Source of the DNA: Pontederia crassipes
Lineage: Eukaryota > Streptophyta > Magnoliopsida > Commelinales > Pontederiaceae
DNA length: 64,000 nucleotides
NCBI GenBank assembly: GCA_030549335.1
Contig: CM060190.1
Span: forward strand, 69,020,118 to 69,084,117
Direction of reading: 5' to 3'
Shown: in pieces, positions 26,201 to 37,794 of the stretch
How the letters are laid out: each line of letters starts with the position of its first letter
Position numbering within the stretch: position 1 is the first letter of the stretch
Position numbers and translations under genes: made by a program
Notes under the pieces: generated by a model
What the model saw: the letters and a program-made list of their open reading frames with translations, nothing else
Told to the model about the DNA's origin: nothing
Database searches by the model: none

Positions 26201-27028
26201 TGGTTATGATTCAGGGGTGCGACTTGGATGGGCATCTCTTTGGGTAAGCTTACTCTTCTTGTACCTTTACAATGGCAATTCTGTTAAGCGCTTTCAATCA
26301 GTAGGAAAAAGTACTTTGTTTCAATTTCTATCATCACCATCATCAATACTGTGTATGGAAAGCTCGTGTGACCAGTAGGAGGAAAAGGTACATGAAGAGC
26401 AACTCTCTTTCTGATATATGGTAGTAAACTGCAAAAAATAAACCTGACAAACTGCTAAATGAAAATATGAATGTAGCTTCTCAGACATGCAATGTAAGCA
26501 ACCTTGCTTAGCTGGTGTGGAACTATATTTTTGAGAGATCATGTAAGGCTGTTATTAGAGTTCCTCCTCATTTGTGTTCTGGAGATATTGCAAGTGAAGG
26601 CTTTCTATGTTTTCAGAAGATCAGGAAAGTTCAATGTTTATGTTGATGAATCAATTTTTGTTTAGAGTTTGTCCAAAAAAAAAAAAAAAAGATTTACTAA
26701 CAGTATTCAAAGGACAACATTGTTTCATGCACAAGTAATATTCAAGAAAGAAAAAAAAAGATGAAAGTTCTCCTCAAGAAAAGAAAAACAAATGAAAATT
26801 ATGCAAACTGAAACTATTCATTTATGCGCTTTATGTATTCCAAGTTTGTGGCCAAACTGCATCCTTTAACCCGAGTTCGCATTCTTCATTTTCAAGGTGG
26901 GTGACGAAGGTGGAAAAGCGAAGGCAGCTCCTATGAAGATGAAAGTCCAATTTATGCTCCAAGTACCTCAAGATGATATTAGAAACTCGGTGTTCATGTT
27001 TCGTTTGAAGAAAAGGTGGGACTTCTAG
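20290..27028 (+). CDS. OEP37: Outer envelope pore protein 37, chloroplastic (OEP37)
   Basis: Beta-barrel channel of the chloroplast outer envelope; the family forms a cation-selective, rectifying pore. Coding exons are 20290-20706, 21393-21539, 22802-22891, 25311-25481, 25573-25667, 26123-26243 and 26897-27028, giving 390 residues. The N-terminus is a proline-rich low-complexity stretch (about residues 14-45). The conserved part runs from about RPPIRVTSEFDSES to the C-terminus and includes FHKVSCKVLDGLAKLKLSFQ, the GEPDYVHLGLTKDSLSVSC strand pair and the basic, aromatic C-terminus ending RWDF, fitting a final membrane strand. No cleavable transit peptide is evident. I chose ATG 20290 (context GAGAGAATGGCT); an in-frame ATG at 20242 would add 16 residues. 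Intron 3 (about 2.4 kb) carries a foldback; intron 2 carries a LINE remnant. Confidence 0.93.
22279..22486 (-). mobile_element. 180-bp 5'-truncated RTE-type LINE with 14-bp target duplication
   Basis: The insert at 22293-22472 is flanked by identical ATTTGACAGACTCC copies (22279-22292 and 22473-22486). On the minus strand it ends in a (TTG)n tail preceded by the GACCCCACCTAGTGGGATAA signature. One minus-strand frame still reads as the C-terminus of a LINE reverse transcriptase, with RPRRTLGE early and TEWRRMIHVADPT followed by a stop codon within the signature. It is therefore a short 3' piece of a LINE inserted into OEP37 intron 2. A SINE sharing this 3' end is the alternative, but the readable protein favours the LINE. 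Confidence 0.88.
24504..24760. repeat. Foldback: ~90-bp inverted arms with promoter-like core
   Basis: The left arm, about 24504-24595, is the near reverse complement of the right arm, about 24672-24760. The ends read TTTGATACACAGAGTTAGGAA and its complement, and both arms carry a TATATAA-type string followed by CCCCTGCA. The ~75-bp spacer holds a second short inverted pair (AGAGTAAAAAAATGG and TCTTTTTTACTCTT). The arms resemble the TATA region of a Ty1/copia LTR in two opposite orientations. It lies in OEP37 intron 3, so the spliced-out RNA could form a long hairpin. Confidence 0.75.
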
Positions 27029-30000
27029 CATCTCCATCTCCCTCTTTCCTCATTCCTCTGCAGCCTGCAAAAAAAGAGACACGGAGTAATAGATTTGAGG
27101 AAGCTTTTGGTTGAGGGTGTAACATAAATCAAATGACGGCATTTGCTTTGACATTACTTCCCTCCACACGCATAAATCTCAAGTCTAATTTTGTTTCACT
27201 TGGACAAAATGTATCAGCTCACATTCTGACATGTCAAAATAGCCTTTTGCTCCCTCACAGAGCCTTTTGCTTGTTTTGTTTCGTTCTTAACTATTTGCCG
27301 ACTAAGCTCAAATTGTCAGTTAATTGCCAATTAGATGCACGAGAAGTGTCGTAATCAGGGTTAGATTCAAAACAGGCCTGGTTGATCTGACTGGTTCCGG
27401 TTCGATGCTAAAATTGGATTGCCAACCCGGGTCAAGACCCAGGTCCAAATGTGAGGACCTGCCATTTCGGACAAGACCCGTTGTCTTGCTTAGATTAAAA
27501 AAAACATGCATCAAAGAAAAAAAATAGCTGTAATTAATTTTTATGTAATATGTTTTTTACCTGTTCAATTGCCAGGTTTGACAGAACAAATCTGAACTAG
27601 AGCAGGTGCTAATAGATCATGCTAACAACATGCAAGCAGTTGCCAATAAATCATCATCCAAATTAGCGTCAATTCTTAATTCCGCAATAGCCGAACTTTA
27701 TGTTTCTCTTCTTCTACATAAATGTATTTCCAGTCTTGACCATTGATTTATCAGCGACCAAAAGTGTGTTCAGATCGGTCTACAACGATATATTTTCCTG
27801 ATTTTGTACATAAATCTAACATATAATTATCATCAATTTGTGGCTTAAATGGAGTTGCAGACTAAAATTATTCTAGGAACTTATTAACTCATAGGCAATG
27901 AAGAGTAAAAGAAATAGCCACTGGTGCGTTCATCAAAGAGTTGTTCTTCTTTTCTTTCGGCATCAAGAGAAAAAAAAAAATATTGTAGACCTATTCATTT
28001 GTTATGATGAGAACCAAAACAGACAGATCAGCTTGGATCACGAATTAGTATTTTGTTGCAATTCGCATACAAAGAGTTCCACAAGAACGTATCCAAACAA
28101 CCAGTGCATCTGTAAGGGAGCATAAACTAAGATAGCATCAACTTTCTCATTTTGCCTTTGGTGCCAAAAGTGAAAGCCTGGTCAAGCAGAATTTGGTAAA
28201 AAAATGTGTTCCGGATATCTCAATCTGCCAAAGGCCCCAAATCTCATTACTGAATTCAAAACATTAAAGGAAAAAAAAAATAGTCCTTGTTCTCAGTGAG
28301 CGTTAAAAAAGAAGGATGCATCCAGTTTCAGCCCTAAGCAAACATCTCCAAGCTCAAATCGAGCAATCAATTTTCGCATTCCATGGAATTCCAACAAGGC
28401 CACCATGAAGATTGCGGCAACATGTCTTAATTGATCGTCAATCATAATTGCCCAGACTACAGAACCAATTATCGCCTTAAAATCAATCAATCAACCAATC
28501 TCTCTCTCTTCCTTCATTCTTGATTTTTCGCATTTAATTTTAAACTACAAATTTATTTTTTTATCTCTAAACTATTATAATTTTTCACTTTAATCATTCC
28601 CTCTACTTTCCGTTACTTTTAATTTTTTCTATTTATGAAAAAATTAAATTATCTCTCATTTCATAACACATCAAATAATAAATATATAAAAAAAAATGGG
28701 AAGGAGGATAATTTAGTCTTTTTTTATAAATGATAATTTTTTTTATTTGTCACTTTAATCCTTCCAACGATTTTTTTTTATATTTGTTGTTTCATATTTT
28801 TTTAAAGAGAGAGATAGTTTAGTATTTTCATAAATGAAAAAGTAAAAATAACGAAAAATAAGTGGACAAAAGGACTAAAATAAAAAAATGACGATAGTTT
28901 AGGAATAAAAAAAATTATAATTTGAAATTAAATATAAAAATATAGTTTAGGAGAATTTTATGTAAATAACTCTTATCCTTATTTTTATTTTTATCTTCAC
29001 TAAAAGTACCATAATACTCAGAAATGACTTGTGGATTCTGAACATCACAGGGATTCTTATCTCGATAAACGAAATATTTTTCCATCAATTATTGTTTCTT
29101 TCTTTTTCAATCAAATGAAAAGATAAGTTTGGATTTGAGGAATCTTGCAACGGGATTAAAATGAGTAACACATACTATATAATAATACAAATATTATTAA
29201 AATCCTATTAAAAAACCATCGATATACATAAAAATTACATTTATATATTAAACTTGTTTAGTTGATTTATATTTTTACGTTTATTCTACAATGTAATGGT
29301 TTTTATATTATTTTTTATTAATAAAAAATAATTTGCACCCGTTAAGTCAACAGTTCTAGATCCTCCCTTTTGTATAATCATCTTATTTAAAATTTTATGA
29401 TTAGGATTAATATGTTTCACATATCAATGAAATGTTGCATAACATGATCGTACGATTCAAAATATAATGACTTCAATTTCCCTAAAAACCTGAACCACAT
29501 CTCTACTGTCGCATTGCCACCAGGATGACGTGTTCCATGGTTTCTTATTCCGGAGAATCCAATCACTCACAGAAGCATCGTTATAGTTGAAATAATCTCT
29601 CTCTCTCTCCCCCCTCACATACCTACAAATCAGCATGCTGATGAACAGATTTAGGGGAGTCCCCAGTCTATTTAAGCTACTGGGGGACCTGAACACTGGC
29701 GCCATCAATAATTAAGGTGGTTGTCCATCAGTCACGGCCATCACTTAAAAGTCTCTCTAATTTGAACCAGAACCACAAGCAAGGTGACAAGAAAGATCTA
29801 CAGCCATTGATGCTCCAATTTGTTGTCAACTTCTTGAACTCTGATAGATTCAGTACTAACGAGAAGCGTAAATCCACAACATTTCTTGCAGCTGTTTGCT
29901 TGGTTCCATGTGCTGTGGACTAAGTCATTAATGGAGTTATTAATGGATTATTGCCTACAGGGAGTCAATGGGCATGGCATGCGATATCTTTTCTATTCAC

Positions 30001-31359
30001 GAAGGAGATAATTTAGCTGCAACTGTTAGCATGTCATTGCAGGTGATCACAGCGCCCGGAGTTCGTACCAAACTGACAGGGTCCAAGTCACTGCTGCCGA
30101 CATCAAATCCCTATCAGGAGAATAGAAAAAATAATAAAGATCAGACCTTTTTCTCACTTCTTAAATGAGCTAAGAATACGCCATGTCAAACTAAAATTAG
30201 CAGTCAAAGTCTCTCTCTCCACCATTTCTCTTTTTACCTTTCTGGCTTTCGATGCTTACACGTCATCTGAACATTTCTTTCTCAAGCTTTTAAATGTTCT
30301 GTCATCGCGTTTTGATGCGAAGAAGAAAAAAAAAAGCTTCCTTTGCAGCAACTCTTGTGTGCATAATGTGACAGCATCACAGAACAAAATGGACAAAAGA
30401 AACGGACCTCAAGTGACCTCGAGTACTAACTACATGATCCGAGGCCCTATCAGATAATGTTCATGTACACCTAATTTAGTTGCATCGAATCCGACAGAGT
30501 GTTCAGAGTCGTCGACCCTGATCCAATGAAATCTTCCAAAATTGTGCTCGATGAAGCCAAAAATCCCATGATAATTTTGGGCGTCAAGAATTGTTTTATG
30601 TTCGCCTTCTACAGTGTAGTAAAATGATATCTGACCAAAAAAAATGATATCTGTTATTATCCAATCGATTTTTTTATTACGATACTAGAAGGAAAGAAGG
30701 AACGAAGAGAGAAATGAGAGAGACAGATTTTGATTTTAACAAACTCCAAAGAATCCAACTTTTACCGCGCATTTTTTTCCTTTTCTGCTGTTGCCTTTGT
30801 TCACAGCACAGGCTAAGAAAAAAAAACCAAGTAGAAACCTTTGTTGCTAACGCAAGAAAAGGCTTTGAATCCTTCAGCGCCCCTCGATCATTCTTCGCCT
30901 CAAAAATCTCATCTTAGGGTGATTTTTCAGGATACCATGTTCATGCTCGCGGAAACCCCCAATAGTCTCAGTTCCCCCTCCTGATTCTTCCAGAAAGATG
31001 TGATTTCGGGTTTTACACCAGAACAGCAAGGTCAGTCTTTAATTTAAATTCGACGTTTTTGGATGAAAGATGTGGCTTTGAACTGAAATTTGGTGTCTTC
31101 GCGATGAACAAGTGTGATTTTGGTTTGGGCATACGTTTTTGCCTTTTTGGCAGAAAGATGATACGTGAAGCTATTTTCAAGCAGGGTTTCACCACAGAAC
31201 ATAAGTTTTATTCGATTTCAAGATTTTTTTTCTTCAGTAAAAGAATAATTGCGTTTGAGTTCAAAATAATTTTTTGTCATAAATTTGATATTTTGGGATG
31301 AACTTGCGTTAACAAGGTCGATTTTGGGCCAGCTGCACATCAATCTTGAGAGAGGAAAC
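27029..31359. other. Intergenic region between OEP37 and the ILK gene
   Basis: No credible gene is seen. 27340-27480 is a short palindrome-prone GC-richer patch (CCTGGTT, CCGGTTC, GACCCAGG) like other small repeats in the window. 28.5-29.0 kb is a foldback listed separately. 29.45-30.2 kb has more balanced composition but only short ORFs. 30.9-31.35 kb is probably the ILK 5' leader: CAGCAAG|GTCAGT near 31031 could be a donor of a leader intron. That is inference. Confidence 0.4.
28515..28965. repeat. AT-rich foldback element of AAACTAT type
   Basis: The left end (ATTTAATTTTAAACTACAAATTT, then ATCTCTAAACTATTATAATTTTT) is roughly the reverse complement of the right end (AAAATTATAATTTGAAATTAAAT, then ATATAGTTTAGGAGAA). 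The core is AT-rich, non-coding and itself partly inverted. This is the layout of a miniature inverted-repeat or foldback element. The target duplication is not clear. Confidence 0.5.
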
Positions 31360-34300
31360 ATGGACAGGGTGGCGAAGCTTAAGCAGGGAATCTCGCGGCA
31401 GCTTTCGGCAGGATCGGAATCGTTCCGCAGCATGCGGCTTAGCTTCCAGCGGCAGTCATCTCTCGACGCGAGGCTTGTCAGGAGGTTCACCTTTGGCCGG
31501 CAGTCGTCGTTGGACCCAAACAAGCGGGACGCCACCGAGAACGATGAGCCGCCGAAAGTGCCAGAGAATCTTGGCGCCACCATGCAGCTACTGTTCATGG
31601 CGTGCAATGGGGACGTAAAGGGCGTAGAGGAGCTGCTGAAGGAGGGCGTGGATGTAAATAGTATTGACCTCGATGGCCGGACGGCGCTGCACATCGCGGC
31701 GTGCGAGGGTCAACTGGAGGTAGTCAGGCTACTACTGAGCTGGAGAGCCAACATCAACGCCAGAGATCGATGGGGGAGCACGGTAAGAAGTTCACATATT
31801 GTTTCCTGTCAAAAGGTTGCATTTTTTGGGCTACTGAATCAGCTTACCAATAAGTTGATGTAGCTCAGCTGCTCAGCGAATTTTCTTATTGTCAAAAGTC
31901 TAATTTGCTATTTTCATGATAAATTTCATCTCATCAGTTGCTTTGACCAACCTCATCGATCATAGATAGAGCACTGTGGTAGATACCAATCCAATTCGTT
32001 CTTACTGATATATGATTTCCATCTTGTTATGCAGCCGGCTGCGGATGCTAAATATTATGGAAATGATGAGGTCCATGATATTTTGAGGACTAAAGGAGCT
32101 AAAACTCCGGTAGTACTCGAACTCTCAAGAGCCAGCTGACAAATTGCTTTTTGGCATGAAACAAACTTTTAGTTTTGTCATTATAATTCTGATTTACTCC
32201 TGCAGAAAAACAGGAAGGCTCCAATGGCAGTGTCCAATCCACGAGATGTCCCTGAGTATGAACTGAATCCTTTAGAAATTCACTTCAGGCGAGGTAGTGA
32301 GCTCTTAAAGGTAAGGTCACCTATATCAAAGCATTTCAAGAATGGATTAGAACACTAGATATGACCAAAACTAGATCAGTTCTTCTATTAGCAATGTCAT
32401 TGCTGAAATGTAAACGATAAAAGATGTCAGTGCTGAAACTTACAATTTACTTGTAAATACATTCAAAATAAGTATGCATTAGTTCTCATATCTAAATGCA
32501 TGTCCTATGACTTGTAGGGCACATATCAAGTAGCAAAGTGGAATGGCACGAAGGTCTCAGTGAAGATACTTGGCAAAGATGAGTTTTCAGATCCAGACAG
32601 CATGTACTTCCTCAGATTTCATATTTTTTTACCAGATAAATAATTGCTTCAGAGTTTAAATTTCTACAGGAGGTTTCTTCTAAGACAAAGTATGGCAAAG
32701 AAATAGAATTCTACAATTAAGTGAATATTTATTCCTATCAATTGTGAAGTCGTGTTTCTTACTAGGATTTAGCTCATGTTGATGAATACGGCAGGTGGAC
32801 AGATCATAGCTTTTTTTTGCAATTACCATTTTCTTACACAGAAAATTGAGCACCCTTACATCTGGTTAAGGAAAAAAAATCTTGGACTATCGGAATCCGG
32901 ATTATGTATGTATATCTCTCATCATTGGTGTTTTATATCACACTAATAAACTTATAACTGCATCTCGCGCAGAAATGGTTTTAGGAGCGAGCTTACTCTT
33001 ATGCAGAAAGTCCGGCATCCTAATTTGGTTCAATTTTTTGGGGCTGTTACCCAAAATATTCCCTTGATGATTGTTTCTGAGTACCATCCAAAAGTAAGCT
33101 TTCTTATTCAAGGTTCTGAAAATTTTGATACAGAGAAATTATAAGAATTTAACTTTTTATAACGTCCCGAAAATCCACCTCAAGAGCTTAAAAATTGGGG
33201 TGGTATGAAAATTTCTTAAAAATTCTGATACATTTTTAGTTTCAAGTACCTGAGATTTTTTCATGTATTTAGAATTTATACTCGCTATATTGATTTACAC
33301 TCAATTTATGGGTACCTTGTCCAACCTTCTAAAAGATAGATTTCATTATATAATTAGAATTCACTCTGTTTCTTTAGATTGGACTTTTAGTCTCTCTTTT
33401 GATGTTCCTCAGGGTGATTTAGAGAGCTATATTCAGAAGAAAGGACAACTTCGTGCACTTAAAACCCTTAGATTCGCCCTTGACATTGCGAGGTATGCAA
33501 ATTCTCCTATGCTGCATTTGTTATTTGCTGTTGATGCAAACTAAATGAAGCTTTGCTTTTACATCACATTGTCGTCTCCGAAACTGGGCGTTCATGTCAA
33601 TTTTTCGATCAGCTAATGGACAAGTGTAATCTGGTTTCCTACAACGTGCATCACAATTTTATGTTTTTCGTGAGTCATGAATTACGTTTTGTGGAACACC
33701 ATTTATTTCCATCCGTGTGAAGTTTGAATACCACATGTTTTTTTCTATTATCAACATTTGATGGTGCAAGCCAAAGTGTGAACATTTTACATTCTCCTCA
33801 CAAAGTGTTGACTTCCTTTTTCTATTCAGGGGAGTTAATTATCTTCATGAATGCAAACCGGAACCAATTATCCACTGTAATCTAAAAACAAAGTAAGATG
33901 ATCTATTTTGCAACTGCCTGTTCAAGGATGGTAAAGCAGCATTAATTCAAACTTCATATTCCATTCAGTTGTGTGCTATATGATTCTTTGGCAACCTAGC
34001 AGAAATATTATGTTGGACAATGGCGGGCAGTTGAAGGTTGCAGGATTTGGCTTGGTTAAGCTGTTTAATGTATCAGCAGACAAATATCTGTTAGCACATC
34101 CCATGACAAATGTTGATAGTAAGTAACTACCTACTATAAATTTAAATTTCTTAGGTGTTACATACTCCTTATAATATGTGGACTCTGTGATGCCTTGTTA
34201 GAGAATATGCACTGATTGTGATAGCTTAGGAATCTTTCTCACTTCATGCAAATAAATAGGTTGATCAAATAGACTTCTAGGATTGTAAGAAAAAAATCAC

Positions 34301-35918
34301 TGCGATTTGGCATCTCAAAATTCTAAGCTGGAAAATACTTGCACAATGTAGTGATCATTTTGAAGTCTCAACTTAGTACATGCAATGTAAGTTATTTTCG
34401 TGCAGAAAACTACTTTACATGCTTCTGTTCTGATGATGAATTCTGCGCATGTAGGTTCCTATATAGCTCCTGAGCTATACAGGAATGAAAAAATTGACAG
34501 AAGCGTTGATGCATTCTCCTTCGGTTTCATCCTTTATGAGGTTTGTCAAATCTTATTTGGCTTTTCCTCTTGATTTTAATCATTTTTATTGTCTTTTCCA
34601 GTATACTTTTAATGTTGTTGGTTTACGTCAATTTACGAAGTTAAAATTATGCATATTAGACATATGAATTGAATCATCCACCATAGTGAGTCCAAAGACT
34701 CCAAACTAATGAAAATAATCTAACATGCGTGTTGTCTGAACACAGAATCTTAATCTCGCTTGAATTGACATAGAAGCAATCACAGAGTTGTTAATAATGA
34801 CAATGCAGTGGGGGTGATTATACACCTTTATCTCATACTTAATTGGAATCTTCAACTTTAGAGCTTATAGACGAGCTCTGGTAAATGCATGAACACAAAG
34901 GAAGGCATGCAGATTTTTGCCAATGAGAAATACTTTACAGTTCACATCCTAACGAGATTAATCATTCTTGGCACTCCCATCCCTCTGACATATTATCTTT
35001 TGGCCGAGTCGCATATGATTTTTTATCCATTAATAGTATAGCAAGAACATTTCGGCATAGTCACATACGATTTTTTATTTAATAAAAAATTCTGGTTTTT
35101 CATTTATTACCACGTATATGTCTACACAATGGTTCTAAAGAGAAAAGTAAATATGACTGATTATGAAGACAAGTCTGAATCATAGATCGGCGCCACAAAC
35201 TAGCATTCAGAGCTTCATGGTTATGGGTCATGATTCCTGCAAAGAATTGCAGTCTGATATCCATGCAAAAAGAATTCAGGGACACCTTTTGCTCAGCAGA
35301 TCAAGCAATACGTGAATAACATTGAAGATTCATGTGTTTAGATGAATTTCTTTGATGCAATTCTATTTCCTTATGGTATTTGGCATTGTGGATGTTGTTT
35401 TCAATAGTGATGCAGTAACACTGCCACAGTTTCGCTGACAGAAAATTTAACTTTGATGTTTGTCAGATGCTGGAAGGAGTACCCGCTTTCCATCCTAAAC
35501 CTCCATCTGAGGTTGCCAAAATGATTTGTTCCGAGAGGATGAGACCACCACTAAAGATTAAATCCAAGAATTATCATCCAGATCTCAAAGCGTAAGCATT
35601 ATGTTTCTGAGTTTGACGAATCCTGAAATGCACGATCTGAAATATCATGCCTCTCTCTCTTCCTCGTCACATTTGCTCAACCAGTGCAGGAAATTGACTG
35701 CTGAACGTAAGAGATATCAAATTACAGTACACTGAAATTCTTATCCATGATTCAAATGCAGGTTAATTGAGGAATGCTGGGATCCGCAACCCATTGTGAG
35801 ACCAATATTCTCGGAAATAGTATTGAGATTGAGCAGGATGTATGATCATTGTTCTAAGCAAAGTCGATGGAAGGACAACTTCAAACTCCCTTGGTATGCG
35901 CTTCTTTGCAACTTGTGA
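31360..35918 (+). CDS. ILK1: Ankyrin-repeat kinase of the plant integrin-linked kinase (ILK) family
   Basis: Raf-like (group C1) protein of the Arabidopsis ILK1 type, linked in that family to immunity, osmotic and ion signalling. Exons: 31360-31782, 32035-32109, 32206-32310, 32518-32603, 32973-33093, 33413-33492, 33830-33892, 34003-34118, 34455-34540, 35467-35591, 35762-35918; 478 residues, matching ILK1's usual ~477. A basic, serine-rich N-terminus (RQSSLD twice) precedes ankyrin repeats (about 70-150, GRTALHIAACEGQLEVVRLLL) and a kinase domain (about 195-460). Lys217 of VSVKIL is kept, but the glycine loop is poor, HRD is HCN (312-314) and DFG is GFG (332-334); Asn319 and APE (361-363) remain. 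It may therefore be a pseudokinase or Mn-dependent. The last residues PWYALLCNL extend past the usual KLPW end; a splice there is possible. Confidence 0.92.
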
Positions 35919-37794
35919 TGTCTGTTTCTATAAACTCAAGGGACCAATGCAATCAGTCTTCTTTGATACAAAAAAACAGTCATGCGCAGTAGTAAAATAG
36001 ATGCACTAACAACACGCGCTATGTTTGAGTTGGACGGTTGGCGTCATTTTTCGCGATTGGCCATCGAAAAAAAATAAATGCACTAACAAATAGTTGTTCA
36101 AGTAATATAATAAAAGATAAAAGCGTCGAAGTTAAAAAAATGTTCAATTAATTATCTTATCTCATAAAAGTAATAAGAAATAAAATTACATTTTAAAAAT
36201 ATATTTTATGATTATAAAATAAAATTATAAAAATAAGATTATATATATATATTAAGGCGATGGAATTTAAGTGTTAGAATGATAATAGACCATAAATTAT
36301 ACAGACTTTTTAAATTTCTCAAGTATTGACTTATCAAAATAAAATTTAGGTGTACAAAATGGCCTACCCTCAACACAACACAATTCAATTAAACTATTTT
36401 AAATTAAAATAAAATTAAAGTTCTTACGAACTGACATCCATCACACATCAATTCAAATTTAATTTAAAATGCATTAAACTGAATTTACTATACTATTAAT
36501 AGGTGCGTAAGAAAAATCCAATCAACCCAAAAAATTCATCCGACAAGAAAAAATTGAATTGAAAAAATAAAAAAATAATGTTCGAATATGATTTAGGGTG
36601 ATTTTTAATAAATTAAAATTCACTCGCTAAAATTAGGGCCCATCCGAAAAAAACCATAGAGGTCCCAGGAGCTTGTTTTTTTATTTATATAATTAATACT
36701 TATGTTATTAATTCTTTTATTATAGATATAATATTTTTTGTATAAAATTTCATACTTTTCTGTCACATTATCAAACTCTAATTTAATAACTTTAAAATTT
36801 TAGTAGTATATTTTATATTTAATATAAAATTAAATATCTTATATTAATTTTAAGTTATTAAATATATTTTTAAAATATAATTATATAAAAGTAGGGTACA
36901 GAAAAAATTGACCCGATAGAGGGTGATTTTTATTTTTCAAAATGGTTTTAGGATGATTTTTTAATTTTAAAAACCGACTCAAAAAGTAACGGTTAGTTTT
37001 TTTAGATCGAAAATCCTACCCGATCCGAACTACTTTCACCCCTAACTATTAATTACTTCATAATTTGATATAAAATGACAAATTAAATGTGATTATTTTT
37101 TTTACACACTACTACACTAGTTATTAAAATTATGCCAATCAATAATTTAGCTAACTTTTAAATGTCTTCTAAACATGAATTAATGAACTAATCACTTTTG
37201 AAACAGGCATATCAATTCGAAAATTTAGAAACTAACTAAAAGCATTAAATGTAATGTTATTTGATTAAAAAGAAGATATTAAATTACGCAATTAATGGTG
37301 TCACAATATCTTTTGTTCAAATGAAAAATTACAAAGTGAAAAGAAAAATAAAACAAAATTTCATCCTAAAATTATGGAGAGACAGAAAAAGTAGAATCGT
37401 AACTACCTCAAAATCTTAAATTGCAATAATTGAATTAACATCCTTCACTTACATATAATTTGTAAAAATAATAGTCAAAGCGAGGTAAAATATGATATAT
37501 TTGGCATGCATGTGTATAAGAATTAAGAACAATGAAGCGGATATCAATTAGCAGACACAATTTGATTACATAGATCATAGATGAAGTAGAATTAACAGTC
37601 GGCATTTGGAAGAAATACGTAGACTATGAGATCCATGCTATAAAACCTAGCTCGGTCGTCGGATGACGGATCGGTGTTCGGCCATAAAAATGATTTACGA
37701 GTCATCTCAATTTCGTCCTTGAGGTTGACTCATCTTGATCCGATTAAATTCGATCAAAACTCGAATTCAACTGACTGATTTGATGGATTTGGAT
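35919..37794. other. AT-rich intergenic DNA
   Basis: No gene is visible. The sequence is strongly AT-rich with many short inverted and palindromic words. 37640-37790 has a GC-richer patch (GACGGATCGGTGTTCGG and GACTCATCTTGATCCG) similar to small repeats at 46.1, 47.2 and 50.2 kb. This suggests a recurrent non-autonomous element family. Confidence 0.4.

Noticed and set aside
31285-31359. Upstream in-frame start for the ILK gene
   Set aside because: The added 25 residues do not resemble the family. The family N-terminus begins at the ATG at 31360.
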